Shown here: positions 1 through 8,056 of the stretch, in pieces
Layout: every line of letters starts with the position of its first letter
How positions within the stretch are numbered: position 1 is the first letter of the stretch
DNA from: Streptomyces spongiicola
Lineage (GTDB): Bacteria; Actinomycetota; Actinomycetes; Streptomycetales; Streptomycetaceae
Direction of reading: 5' to 3'
Length of the DNA: 64,000 nucleotides
Assembly (NCBI RefSeq): GCF_003122365.1
Contig: NZ_CP029254.1
Span: 3,367,001-3,431,000 of the forward strand
Program-made: the position numbers and the translations under genes
Notes under the pieces: model-generated
What the model saw: only the letters and a program-made list of their open reading frames with translations
What the model was told of the DNA's origin: nothing
Databases searched by the model: none

Positions 1-93
1 GACGGCGTCCCGTACGTGCCCGAACTGGGCGAGGACGGCGGTGCGGATCCTGACGGGATCGTAGCTGCGGGTGCGCTTTCTGGCCGGTGGCAT
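1..93 (-). CDS. N-terminal fragment of a possible mycothiol-dependent maleylpyruvate isomerase/sterol-carrier family protein
   Basis: Only the first 31 codons are in the window. The ATG is at 93-91 and the gene runs off the left edge. The visible residues begin MPPARKRTRSYDPVRIRTAV and continue through a helix like the start of the DinB/maleylpyruvate-isomerase fold. A gene of this kind is often found upstream of purL in Streptomyces. The family call rests on a short stretch and on remembered context, so it is tentative. No domain beyond the first helix can be checked. Confidence 0.45.
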   Translation of the reverse strand, partial: MPPARKRTRSYDPVRIRTAVLAQFGHVRDAV

Positions 94-239
94 GCGGCCG
101 AGACTAACCCGCACCTCTGACACCACCGGGACGCCTCCGCTGCCGGCGGCCGACCGCTGCCCGGGGGACGATGGAGAGGAGCCGTGGCTGCGAGCTACGG
201 CGGCGGCCCCGAACCCGCTAGGCAAGGAGTGTGGCGGAC

Positions 240-644
240 ATGTCCGAGCACCCGCACAGCGCCCTGGTCCGCCGGGGCTACGAAGCGTTCGGCGAAGCCG
301 ACCGGGAGACCCTCCGCTCCCTGCTGACGGCGGACTGCGTGCACCACGTCCCCGGCCGAAGCCGGGTCTCCGGGCACTACAAGGGCCGGGAGAACATCCT
401 GGACCTCTACCGGGAACTCGGTGAACTCACCGGCGGCACCATGCGGGTCGGTCTCAGGGGTGTGTACCCCGACGGCCGCGGGCACGTGATGGCCGTCCAC
501 ACGATCTACGCCGACCGCGGCGACCGCGGGATCGAGATGCCCGGCGGGTTCTGGTTCACCGTCGCCGGCGGGAAGATCTCCGACATCGACGAGTGCGTCC
601 AGGACATCGACGAGGCGGACGCGTTCTGGGGCGCCCCGGGCTGA
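240..644 (+). CDS. SnoaL-like / NTF2-fold protein
   Basis: A 134-residue protein of the SnoaL-like (NTF2 fold) type. It has an N-terminal helix followed by ADCVHHVPG, a YKGRENILDLY segment and a C-terminal beta-rich half ending GGKISDIDECVQDIDEADAF. These are hallmarks of small ketosteroid-isomerase-like proteins, many of them of unknown function. The ATG at 240 is preferred because AAGGAG at 224-229 lies about 10 bases upstream. The in-frame GTG at 231 would sit almost on top of that ribosome-binding site. The gene converges on purL. No catalytic residue set identifies a substrate. Confidence 0.75.
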   Translation: MSEHPHSALVRRGYEAFGEADRETLRSLLTADCVHHVPGRSRVSGHYKGRENILDLYRELGELTGGTMRVGLRGVYPDGRGHVMAVHTIYADRGDRGIEMPGGFWFTVAGGKISDIDECVQDIDEADAFWGAPG

Positions 645-826
645 GCGGTGAACGCCTCCTCGTCGCGCGCTGCCGCGGCCCCGCGCCGGGTGGCGGGGGC
701 GCCGCCCTGCGCCCGGGTGCCGGGCCCGGCCGTCATCGGTGGACGCGGTCTCCCCCGCCCTGCGGTCTCCCTGCGGTCTCCCCCGCCCTGCGGCCCCCCG
801 GGACAAGGCAGTCCCCCAGGCACGGC

Positions 827-862
827 GGTTCCCCGGCCCGGAAGACCTCCGGGCCGGGGACC
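827..862. terminator. Bidirectional terminator hairpin between the SnoaL-like gene and purL
   Basis: A long G+C-rich inverted repeat, GGTTCCCCGGCCCGGA with its complement across a six-base loop, lies between the two convergent stop codons at 644 and 894. It could stop transcription from both sides. Confidence 0.6.
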
Positions 863-893
863 GCCGCCGTCGGTGACTCGGGTGGACGGCGTC

Positions 894-3143
894 TCAGGCG
901 AACAACGCCGGGACGGTCTCCTCGTGCGCGCTGCGCAGCTCGCCCAGCGGGACGGTGAACTCGCCCTGGACCTCCACCGCGTCCCCGTCGACCACACCGA
1001 TCCGGGTGGCCGGCAGGCCCCGCGCCCCGCACATGTCGGTGAAGCGGAGTTCCTCGCTGCGCGGCACCGCGACGACGGCGCGACCCGCGGACTCGGAGAA
1101 GAGGAACGTGAAGGCGTCGAGACCGTCCGGCACGACCAGCCGGGCGCCCTTCCCGCCGCGCAGGCAGGACTCGGTGACCGCCTGGACCAGACCGCCGTCG
1201 CTCAGGTCGTGGGCCGCGTCGATCATGCCGTCCCGGGAGCCCGAGACCAGGATCTCGGCGAGCAGCTTCTCCCGGTCCAGGTCGACCTTCGGCGGCAGAC
1301 CGCCGAGGTGGTCGTGGACCACCTGCGACCAGGCCGACCCGCCGAACTCCTCACGCGTGTCGCCCAGCAGGTAGAGCAGCTGGCCCTCCTCCGCGAACGC
1401 GACAGGCGTGCGGCGCGTCACGTCGTCGATCACCCCGAGCACGGCCACGACGGGCGTCGGGTGGATCGCCGTGTCGCCCGTCTGGTTGTAGAGCGAGACG
1501 TTGCCGCCGGTCACCGGGGTGCCGAGGTGCAGGCAGCCGTCCGCCAGACCGCGGGTGGCCTCGGCGAACTGCCACATGACGGCCGGGTCCTCGGGCGAAC
1601 CGAAGTTCAGGCAGTCGGAGACGGCGAGCGGCCTGGCACCCGAGGCGGCGACGTTGCGGTACGCCTCGGCCAGCGCGAGCTGCGCGCCCGCGTACGGGTC
1701 GAGCTTCGCGTACCGGCCGTTGCCGTCCGTCGCGACCGCCACACCGAGGTTGGTGTCCGGGTCGATACGGACCATGCCGGCGTCCTCGGGCTGGGCGAGC
1801 ACGGTGTTGCCCTGCACGAAGCGGTCGTACTGGTCCGTGATCCAGGACTTGGCGGCCTGGTTCGGGGACCCGACCAGCTTCAGGACCTGCTCGCGCAGCT
1901 CCCCGGACGTGGCCGGACGGGGCAGCCCGCCCGCGTCGTCCGCCTGCAGCGCGTCCTGCCACTCGGGGCGGGCGTACGGGCGGTGGTACGTCGGGCCCTC
2001 GTGTGCGACGGTGCCCGGCGGCACGTCCACGATCTGCTCGCCGTGCCAGAAGATCTCCAGCCGCTCGCCCTCCGTCACCTCGCCGATCACGGTGGCGATG
2101 ACGTCCCACTTCTCGCAGATCTCCATGAAGCGGTCGACGTGCCGCGGCTCGACGATCGCGCACATGCGCTCCTGCGACTCGCTCATGAGGATCTCCTCGG
2201 GCGAGAGGGTCGCGTCGCGCAGCGGCACCGTGTCGAGTTCGACGCGCATACCGCCGGAGCCCGCGGAGGCCAGCTCGGAGGTGGCGCAGGAGAGCCCGGC
2301 GCCACCGAGGTCCTGGATGCCGGCGACCAGCTTCTCCCGGAAGACCTCCAGGGTGCACTCGATGAGGAGCTTCTCCTGGAACGGGTCGCCGACCTGCACG
2401 GCGGGGCGCTTGGCCGGCTTGGTGTCGTCGAAGGTCTCGGAGGCGAGCACGGACACGCCGCCGATGCCGTCGCCGCCGGTGCGGGCCCCGTACAGGATGA
2501 CCTTGTTGCCCGCGCCGGACGCCTTGGCCAGATGGATGTCCTCGTGCTTCATGACGCCCACGCACAGCGCGTTGACCAGCGGGTTGCCCTGGTAGCAGGA
2601 GTCGAAGACGACCTCGCCGCCGATGTTGGGCAGACCCAGGCAGTTGCCGTAGCCGCCGATGCCGGCCACCACACCGGGCAGCACGCGCCTGGTGTCGGGG
2701 TGGTCCGCGGCGCCGAAACGCAGCGGGTCCATGACCGCGACCGGCCGGGCACCCATCGCGAGGATGTCGCGGACGATGCCGCCGACGCCGGTCGCCGCGC
2801 CCTGGTAGGGCTCGATGTAGCTGGGGTGGTTGTGCGACTCGACCTTGAAGGTGACCGCGTACCCCTGGCCGACGTCCACGACGCCCGCGTTCTCGCCGAT
2901 GCCGACGAGCAGCGCGTCGTTCTCCGGGGCCTTCTCGCCGAACTGCTTCAGATGGACCTTGCTGCTCTTGTACGAGCAGTGCTCGGACCACATGACGGAG
3001 TACATCGCGAGCTCGGCGCCGGTCGGGCGGCGGCCGAGGATCTCACGGATGCGCGCGTACTCGTCCTCCTTGAGTCCGAGCTCCTTCCAGGGCAGCTCGG
3101 CCTCGGGAGACTCGGTTGCGTGCTTGACGGTGTCCAGGGTCAC
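894..3143 (-). CDS. purL: Phosphoribosylformylglycinamidine synthase subunit PurL
   Basis: A 749-residue small-type PurL, the amidotransferase-dependent FGAM synthetase of purine biosynthesis, which works with PurQ and PurS. The sequence shows [17 protein letters not shown] near the N-terminus, the ATP/FGAR-binding segment [26 protein letters not shown], and the second AIRS-type half with [17 protein letters not shown] and the [10 protein letters not shown] segment. Length is normal for the family. The start is GTG at 3143, with GGAG nine bases upstream. The upstream region is unusual: the start codon, ribosome-binding site and first five codons are part of an 89-bp unit that is repeated towards purQ (see the repeat entry). 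The GTG overlaps the stop of the last mini-ORF as GTGA, so purL translation is probably coupled to it. Confidence 0.98.
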   Translation of the reverse strand: MTLDTVKHATESPEAELPWKELGLKEDEYARIREILGRRPTGAELAMYSVMWSEHCSYKSSKVHLKQFGEKAPENDALLVGIGENAGVVDVGQGYAVTFKVESHNHPSYIEPYQGAATGVGGIVRDILAMGARPVAVMDPLRFGAADHPDTRRVLPGVVAGIGGYGNCLGLPNIGGEVVFDSCYQGNPLVNALCVGVMKHEDIHLAKASGAGNKVILYGARTGGDGIGGVSVLASETFDDTKPAKRPAVQVGDPFQEKLLIECTLEVFREKLVAGIQDLGGAGLSCATSELASAGSGGMRVELDTVPLRDATLSPEEILMSESQERMCAIVEPRHVDRFMEICEKWDVIATVIGEVTEGERLEIFWHGEQIVDVPPGTVAHEGPTYHRPYARPEWQDALQADDAGGLPRPATSGELREQVLKLVGSPNQAAKSWITDQYDRFVQGNTVLAQPEDAGMVRIDPDTNLGVAVATDGNGRYAKLDPYAGAQLALAEAYRNVAASGARPLAVSDCLNFGSPEDPAVMWQFAEATRGLADGCLHLGTPVTGGNVSLYNQTGDTAIHPTPVVAVLGVIDDVTRRTPVAFAEEGQLLYLLGDTREEFGGSAWSQVVHDHLGGLPPKVDLDREKLLAEILVSGSRDGMIDAAHDLSDGGLVQAVTESCLRGGKGARLVVPDGLDAFTFLFSESAGRAVVAVPRSEELRFTDMCGARGLPATRIGVVDGDAVEVQGEFTVPLGELRSAHEETVPALFA

Positions 3144-3588
3144 GCTCGGTCGCTCCTTCGCGCGTGATCGGTACTGCAGACGCGGACGGGACGCACACTC
3201 GCTCCCTCGGCCGCTCCGGTGTCCAGGGTCACGCTCGGTCGCTCCTTCGCGCGTGATCGGTACTGCAGACGCGGACGGGACGCACACTCGCTCCCTCGGC
3301 CGCTCCGGTGTCCAGGGTCACGCTCGGTCGCTCCTTCGCGCGTGATCGGTACTGCAGACGCGGACGGGACGCACACTCGCTCCCTCGGCCGCTCCGGTGT
3401 CCAGGGTCACGCTCGGTCGCTCCTTCGCGCGTGATCGGTACTGCAGACGCGGACGGGACGCACACTCGCTCCCTCGGCCGCTCCGGTGTCCAGGGTCACG
3501 CTCGGTCGCTCCTTCGCGCGTGATCGGTACTGCAGACGCGGACGGGACGCACACTCGCTCCCTCGGCCGCTCCGATGTCCAGGGTCAT
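3131..3588 (-). repeat. Five tandem 89-bp units forming a chain of coupled mini-ORFs between purQ and purL
   Basis: Units of 89 bp begin at 3131, 3220, 3309, 3398 and 3487, followed by a partial unit at the purQ end. They look identical by eye apart from a base or two at the purQ edge. On the minus strand each unit carries a GGAG ribosome-binding site and a start codon followed by 29 further codons, beginning [20 protein letters not shown] and ending RRSDRA. Each stop TGA overlaps the next start as GTGA. The first start overlaps the purQ stop as ATGA (3588-3585) and the last overlaps the purL start (3143-3140). The length fits exactly: 31 codons are 93 bases, minus a 4-base overlap gives 89. 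The five starts are at 3588, 3499, 3410, 3321 and 3232. The first five codons copy those of purL. Confidence 0.93.
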
Positions 3589-4265
3589 GCCGCGACCAGC
3601 CTCCTGAGGATCGAGGTGAAGAATCCCAGGCCGTCCGTGCCGCCTGTGCCGATGAGGGGCTCCACGGCGTGCTCGGGATGGGGCATCAGGCCGACGACGT
3701 TGCCCTCGGCGTTGGTGATGCCCGCGATGTCACGCAGCGAGCCGTTGGGGTTCACGTCCAGGTAGCGGAAGGCGACCCGGCCCTCGGCCTCGAGCTCGTC
3801 GAGGACGCGCTCGTCGGCGACGTAGCGGCCGTCCATGTTCTTCAGCGGGACGGAGATCTCCCGGCCCTGCTCGTAGTCTGCGGTCCAGGCGGTTTCCGCG
3901 TTCTCCACCCGCAGCTTCTGGTCGCGGCAGATGAAGTGCAGATGGTTGTTCCGGAGCATCGCCCCCGGCAGCAGATGGGCCTCGGTGAGGATCTGGAAGC
4001 CGTTGCAGATACCGAGGACCGGCATACCGGACCTCGCCTGGTCGATGACCGTTTCCATCACCGGCGAGAAGCGGGAGATGGCGCCCGCCCGGAGATAGTC
4101 GCCGTACGAGAAGCCGCCCGCCAGGACGACCGCGTCGACCTGCTTGAGATCCTTGTCGCGGTGCCACAGCGAAACGGGCTCGGCACCCGCCAGGCGGACG
4201 GCACGCAGTGCGTCCTGGTCGTCGAGAGTCCCGGGGAATGTGACGACACCGATACGAGCCGTCAC
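3585..4265 (-). CDS. purQ: Phosphoribosylformylglycinamidine synthase subunit PurQ
   Basis: A 226-residue class I glutamine amidotransferase that supplies ammonia to PurL. Visible features are [19 protein letters not shown], the [17 protein letters not shown] segment, the nucleophile elbow [12 protein letters not shown] with the catalytic Cys, and the catalytic HPEHAVE near the C-terminus. The GTG start at 4265 overlaps the purS stop as GTGA. Its own stop overlaps the ATG of the first repeat-encoded mini-ORF as ATGA. The length is normal. Nothing indicates loss of function. Confidence 0.98.
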   Translation of the reverse strand: MTARIGVVTFPGTLDDQDALRAVRLAGAEPVSLWHRDKDLKQVDAVVLAGGFSYGDYLRAGAISRFSPVMETVIDQARSGMPVLGICNGFQILTEAHLLPGAMLRNNHLHFICRDQKLRVENAETAWTADYEQGREISVPLKNMDGRYVADERVLDELEAEGRVAFRYLDVNPNGSLRDIAGITNAEGNVVGLMPHPEHAVEPLIGTGGTDGLGFFTSILRRLVAA

Positions 4266-4507
4266 GACTCCACCTTTACGACGAAGTCCTCGATGACGGT
4301 GTTCGCGAGGAACGTCTCGGCCATCTCATGGATACGGGCGAGGGCGGCATCGTCGACCGGCCCGTCGACCTCGAGTTCGAAGCGCTTTCCCTGACGTACG
4401 TCCGCGATCCCCTCGAAGCCCAGGCGGGGCAGTGCGCGCTGCACCGCCTGGCCCTGCGGGTCGAGGATCTCCGGCTTGAGCATGACGTCGACTACGACGC
4501 GTGCCAC
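4262..4507 (-). CDS. purS: Phosphoribosylformylglycinamidine synthase subunit PurS
   Basis: An 81-residue PurS, the small bridging subunit of the PurLQS complex. The sequence [19 protein letters not shown] is the family's first strand-helix, followed by [21 protein letters not shown]. The GTG at 4507 is chosen because GGGAG lies five bases upstream and the protein then starts directly at the conserved strand. The in-frame GTG at 4513 overlaps that ribosome-binding site. It is the first gene of the purS-purQ-purL unit. Confidence 0.95.
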   Translation of the reverse strand: MARVVVDVMLKPEILDPQGQAVQRALPRLGFEGIADVRQGKRFELEVDGPVDDAALARIHEMAETFLANTVIEDFVVKVES

Positions 4508-4804
4508 TGGCACTCCCGGTGGTGTGGTGCTGAAGGCGGTTCCCTCAGCGTACCCGCCCGAAAATTCTACGCGCATAGATATCCGGAGGGCCCCTGGGGG
4601 AAATCCGGGGAAAAGCCACACGGCCTCATTGCGGAGGACACGCGGATGCAATTGACTGGGCTTCCCAATACGATGCCGACCGCTGTACAAAGGAATACAG
4701 CGGAATGCGGCATTGCCCCGCGACAGCCGGAATAACGGATTCGCCCCGCGTCAGCACTGACCTGTACTGACCCGGACGGCGGACCGCAGGAAAGGACGAT
4801 ATCC
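4508..4804. promoter_or_regulatory. Divergent intergenic region between purS and lsrL
   Basis: About 300 bases with locally high A+T (roughly 4560-4700), unlike the flanking genes. Both divergent promoters should lie here. I could not place -10/-35 elements with confidence and see no clear operator or riboswitch fold. The segment near 4789-4796 (AGGAAAGG) serves as the ribosome-binding site of lsrL. Confidence 0.5.
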
Positions 4805-5134
4805 GTGGCGCAGCGCGTAGTGGTAACGCTCTCCGACGACATCGACGGCGGAGCGGCGGCGGAAACGGTTTCGTTCGGCCTGGACGGCAAGTCGTACGAG
4901 ATCGACCTCAATCCCGCCAACGCAGAGAAACTGCGCACCGCCCTCGCACCCTACGTGGCGGCGGGACGCAAGGCCGCCAAGCACACGGGCAGGGCGCGCA
5001 GGGAGTACCGGCGCACCCACCTCGCACCCGACCCGGCGGCCGTCCGCGCCTGGGCGCAGTCCAACAAGATGGACGTGCCGGCGCGCGGCCGGATCCCCAA
5101 GCGCGTCTACGAAGCCTTCCGGCAGGCGGGCTGA
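4805..5134 (+). CDS. lsrL: Lsr2-family nucleoid-associated protein (LsrL-like)
   Basis: A 109-residue H-NS-like xenogeneic silencer of the Lsr2 family. The N-terminal oligomerisation half starts MAQRVVVTLSDDIDGG and contains ETVSFGLDGKSYEIDL. The C-terminal DNA-binding half contains VRAWAQSNKMDVPARGRIPK, with the RGR motif that enters the A+T-rich minor groove. Streptomyces has two paralogues. The position beside purS fits the LsrL copy rather than the main Lsr2, an inference from remembered S. coelicolor gene order. The start is GTG at 4805 with an AGGAAAGG ribosome-binding site. Proteins of this family silence acquired A+T-rich DNA. Confidence 0.9.
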   Translation: MAQRVVVTLSDDIDGGAAAETVSFGLDGKSYEIDLNPANAEKLRTALAPYVAAGRKAAKHTGRARREYRRTHLAPDPAAVRAWAQSNKMDVPARGRIPKRVYEAFRQAG

Positions 5135-5271
5135 ACACCCCCGCGCGCAGCGGGAGAAGACCCCGCGGAAGGACTTGGCCGAGAACCCGAGTTGCGCTGC
5201 ACCCCCGCAGGTGGGCTAAAGTCTGGATCACGCCGAGGGGCGAGGTCGGAAGGCCGGATCCCACGGAGCGT

Positions 5272-5343
5272 GCGGGTGTAGTTCAGTAGTAGAACAGCCC
5301 TCTTCCAGAGGGAAGGCGCAGTGTGCAATTCCTGTCACCCGCT
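5272..5343 (+). tRNA. tRNA-Gly (anticodon TCC), with atypical D-loop and T-arm
   Basis: The acceptor stem GCGGGTG/CACCCGC, D-stem GTTC/GAAC and anticodon stem-loop CCCT-CTTCCAG-AGGG are all present. The anticodon TCC is at 5304-5306. Three things are odd. The D-loop AGTAGTA lacks the usual GG pair (G18G19). The T-loop reads TGCAATT rather than TTCRANN, so T55 is replaced by G. The T-stem CAGTG/CCTGT pairs poorly, and the outermost anticodon-stem pair is G:A. After the discriminator the sequence is CCG, so CCA is not encoded. It may be a functional but special tRNA-Gly or a decaying copy. Confidence 0.72.
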
Positions 5344-5421
5344 CCGCACCGCGTACCGACCACCACGGTGGATCGGGTAGAGTGGTGGGCGCGCCGCCGG
5401 TGAAAGCCGATCGGCAGCAGT

Positions 5422-5494
5422 GCGGACGTGGCTCAGTTGGTAGAGCATCACCTTGCCAAGGTGAGGGTCGCGAGTTCGAATCTCGTCGTCCGCT
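5422..5494 (+). tRNA. tRNA-Gly (anticodon GCC)
   Basis: A complete cloverleaf: acceptor stem GCGGACG/CGTCCGC, D-arm GCTC/GAGC, anticodon loop with GCC inside the TCACC/GGTGA stem, T-loop TTCGAAT and discriminator T. It is nearly the same as the tRNA at 6618-6690. Confidence 0.95.
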
Positions 5495-5502
5495 CTGATA
5501 CG

Positions 5503-5532
5503 AAGGTCCCGGTCACAGCGACCGGGGCCTTC
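5503..5532 (+). terminator. Terminator after tRNA-Gly(GCC)
   Basis: Inverted repeat AAGG-CCCGGTC with a five-base loop and its complement GACCGGG-CCTT, starting nine bases after the tRNA. Confidence 0.7.
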
Positions 5533-5749
5533 GTCGTGTTCACCCTTGTCGGCCCTTGTCGGCCCTTGTTCACGGTCTCCTCGTATACACCGCAACGCTG
5601 TTCGTGCGCCGGTGTCTCCTTCCGGGTCCCCGTCTCTTCCTCCGCTGCCGGATCCTCTTCCGTCTGCCGCCCGCCGTCACTGGAATTGGACCGCGCGGTG
5701 ACGGCGGCACGCACTGCCGACGGCCCGGATCCGGCGGGACGCTGGGGCC

Positions 5750-6070
5750 ATGGACAGCGACGGGCATGTGATCGAGGCAGCCGGGCTGTGCCGCGGATAC
5801 CGCGGCGGGTTCGAGGCTGTGAGCGGAATCACCTTCACCGTGGGGCGCGGCGAATTGTTCGCACTGCTCGGGACGAACGGTGCCGGCAAGAGCCCCACCG
5901 TGGAACTGCCGGAGGGACTGGCCACCCCGAGCACAGGCGCCGTGCGGTCCTCGGCCGCGACCCGTACCGCGAACGGGCGGCGGCTCGGCCCCGATCGGGG
6001 GCCATCCTCCAGGAGGCCGCACTGCCCGTCGTCGCCGAGGCGGCCTCCGGAGCGGTGGCAGTGCCGGTAG
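5750..6070 (+). pseudogene. Decayed ABC transporter ATP-binding gene
   Basis: The first ~63 codons read as the start of an ABC ATPase ([20 protein letters not shown], then a Walker A region [19 protein letters not shown]). Walker A deviates from the usual GxNGAGKSTT by having P after S. Around position 5944 the frame slips. The continuation [20 protein letters not shown] is found in the third frame, after which similarity fades into a GGTGGC microsatellite. No signature motif, Walker B or permease gene follows. This looks like the remnant of a DrrA/CcmA-type transporter gene. Confidence 0.75.
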
Positions 6071-6120
6071 CAGTAGTGGTGGCGGGGCGGTGGCGGTGGC
6101 GGTGGCGGTGGCGGTGGCAC
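6062..6120 (+). repeat. GGTGGC hexanucleotide microsatellite
   Basis: About six consecutive GGTGGC-like units join the end of the ABC remnant to the start of the response-regulator remnant. The missing middle of the cassette was probably lost here. Confidence 0.85.
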
Positions 6121-6595
6121 GCTCACACCGGCCGGACGTGGTCGTCCCGGATCTCCGGATGCCGGACGGGGACGGTGTGAAGGTCGCCACATCGCTGGGC
6201 GCAGTTGCCCCGCTGCCGGACGATGACCGTGACCGGTCGCGACCGTCCCGGCGACCTCGAGCGCGCGCTCGGCGCCGGGGTACGCGGCTTCGTGCCCGAG
6301 ACGGTCAGCGCCCCAGCGGCTCGCCGGGATCATCCGTACCGTGCACGGGGGAAACCGTTATGCCGACCCCGAATTGGCCGCCGACGCCGTCCCCGCGGGA
6401 GACTCACCGCTCACCGCGCACGAGGCGGAGGTGCCGGAGTTCGCGTGGGACGGGGCGCCGATCGCGGAGCCCACCGAGCGGGCGTCGCTGTCACCGGGCG
6501 CGGTCGGCAACCGCCCGTCGGCGGCGGCGGCGAAACCGGGCGCGGCGAACCGGCACACCGCGGTGCGCCTCGCACGGGAGCGAGGTTGGGTATAG
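6119..6595 (+). pseudogene. Decayed NarL/LuxR-type response regulator
   Basis: Pieces of a response regulator occur in order but in different frames. They are the receiver strand with the phospho-acceptor region RPDVVVPDLRMPDGDGVKVA (about 6130-6185), then GDLERALGAGVRGFVPETVS, then a LuxR HTH tail in the frame ending at 6595 (SPLTAHEAEVPEFAWDGAPI, SLSPGAVGNRPSAAAAKPGA and NRHTAVRLARERGWV). Several conserved Leu/Arg positions in the HTH are replaced by Pro or Gly. With the ABC remnant it resembles a DesKR-linked ABC transporter operon. The stop lies about 20 bases before the next tRNA. Confidence 0.78.
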
Positions 6596-6617
6596 TGGGC
6601 TCCGCGCCACGGCGCAT

Positions 6618-6690
6618 GCGGACGTAGCTCAGTTGGTAGAGCGCAACCTTGCCAAGGTTGAGGTCGCGAGTTCGAGCCTCGTCGTCCGCT
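6618..6690 (+). tRNA. tRNA-Gly (anticodon GCC), second copy
   Basis: A full cloverleaf with acceptor GCGGACG/CGTCCGC, anticodon GCC in the CAACC/GGTTG stem and T-loop TTCGAGC. It is followed by an encoded CCA (6691-6693). Confidence 0.95.
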
Positions 6691-6698
6691 CCAGTCGA

Positions 6699-6726
6699 GA
6701 AGCCCCGGCCCGGAGGCCGGGGCTTC
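6699..6726. terminator. Terminator between tRNA-Gly and purC
   Basis: A perfect 12-bp stem GAAGCCCCGGCC with a four-base loop. It separates the rightward tRNA from the leftward purC and can serve both. Confidence 0.8.
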
Positions 6727-6732
6727 TTCGCG

Positions 6733-7632
6733 TCATGACCAGGTGCTGCCCGTCAGAAGCTCGTACGCCTCCAGATACCGGCCGCGGGTCGCCTCCACGA
6801 TGTCCTGCGGCAGGGCCGGCGGGGGCTGCTCGCTCCCGCGGTCCCAGCCGGAGGCGGGCGAGGTCAGCCAGTCCCGCACGTACTGCTTGTCGTACGACGG
6901 CTGGGGACGCCCCGGCTGCCACTGACCGGCGGGCCAGAAGCGCGAGGAGTCCGGGGTCAGCACCTCGTCGGCGATGACCAGCCGTTCACCGTCGAAGCCG
7001 AACTCGAACTTGGTGTCGGCGAGGATGATGCCGCGCTCGCGCGCGATGTCCCGGGCGCGGGCGTAGACGTCCAGCGTCGTCCGGCGCAGCAGCGCGGCCG
7101 TCTCCTCCCCCACCCGGCGGGCGACCTCCTCGAAGGACACGTTCTCGTCGTGGTCGCCGACGGCGGCCTTGGTGGCGGGGGTGAAGATCGGGGCGGGCAG
7201 CTCGGAACCGTCCACCAGCCCCCCTGGCAGCGCCAGCCCGCAGACCGTACGGCTCGCGTCGTACTCCACGAGGCCGGAGCCGGTGAGGTAGCCGCGGGCG
7301 ACACACTCGACCGGGACCATGTCGAGCGGCCTGCAGACAAGGGTGCGGCCCGCCCAGCCGGCAGGTGCACCGGCCGGGAGGTCGGTGGAGACCACATGGT
7401 GGGGGACGAGGTCCGCCAGCCGGTCGAACCACCAGAGGGAGAGCCGGGTGAGCACCCGGCCCTTGTCCGGGATCTCGGTGGGCAGCACCCAGTCGTACGC
7501 GGAGATGCGGTCGCTCGCCACCATCACGAGGTCCCCCGCCTCGTTCTCGTAGAGATCGCGCACTTTGCCCGTGTGGAGGTGGGTGAGGCCCGGAACCTGA
7601 ATCGGCTCGGGCTTTTCTACGAATCCGGACAC
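6733..7632 (-). CDS. purC: Phosphoribosylaminoimidazole-succinocarboxamide synthase (SAICAR synthetase)
   Basis: A 299-residue PurC, which joins CAIR and aspartate using ATP in purine synthesis. Motifs seen are HTGKVRDLYE, the SDRISAYDWVLPTEIPDKGR segment, the family-specific VECVARGYLTGSG, the KFEFG/ADEVLTPDSSRFW active-site loops and SYDKQYVRDWL. The GTG start at 7632 is supported by GGAGG upstream and by VSGFVEKPEPI matching a typical N-terminus. It stands apart from the other pur genes here. Confidence 0.97.
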   Translation of the reverse strand: MSGFVEKPEPIQVPGLTHLHTGKVRDLYENEAGDLVMVASDRISAYDWVLPTEIPDKGRVLTRLSLWWFDRLADLVPHHVVSTDLPAGAPAGWAGRTLVCRPLDMVPVECVARGYLTGSGLVEYDASRTVCGLALPGGLVDGSELPAPIFTPATKAAVGDHDENVSFEEVARRVGEETAALLRRTTLDVYARARDIARERGIILADTKFEFGFDGERLVIADEVLTPDSSRFWPAGQWQPGRPQPSYDKQYVRDWLTSPASGWDRGSEQPPPALPQDIVEATRGRYLEAYELLTGSTWS

Positions 7633-8056
7633 GGTTCCTCCGCGTAGGTTGATCCAGGAGTGCTTCCGATTCTCTCCCACCCGGGGGCCGGGGCGGACCA
7701 GAGGGTCGCTCCGGACCCGAGGCTCGGTGCGGGCGGAGGGGGAGCCGGCCCGGTCCGTGAGGGCCGGTACCGGCGCGGGAAGGCAGACGGGAAGGCAGAC
7801 GGGAAGGCAGACGGGAAGGCAGACGGGGAGGGGCCGGGCGGGGAGCCGGACCAGCGCGGGCTTCCGGGTCCCGGCGCGGGCGTTGGCTGCCGGTGTCGGA
7901 AGGCAGATGTCCGATCTCTGGTGTCTGGTGTCTGGTGTCCGGTCTCCGGTGTCTGGTGTCCGGGGCAGGTGCGGGCGAGGGGGCCGCCCCGTCCCCTTCG
8001 GCCGGCCTTCCCTTCGGCCGGCCTTCCCTTCGGCCGGCCTCCCCTCCGGGCGGCCC
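7633..8056. repeat. Intergenic region with three G+C-rich minisatellites
   Basis: No gene is seen. The region holds three tandem arrays: four 12-bp units GGGAAGGCAGAC at 7777-7824, a TGTCTGGTG-type array at about 7915-7965, and three 16-bp units CTTCGGCCGGCCTTCC at about 7995-8044. The purC promoter should be at the left end. Confidence 0.8.

Noticed and set aside
648..3167. Long plus-strand open frame (839 codons) opposite purL
   Set aside because: It is the antisense shadow of purL, kept open by G+C bias; no ribosome-binding site or protein motif.
3131..3588. CRISPR array
   Set aside because: The repeats are directly adjacent with no unique spacers, and they encode coupled mini-ORFs.
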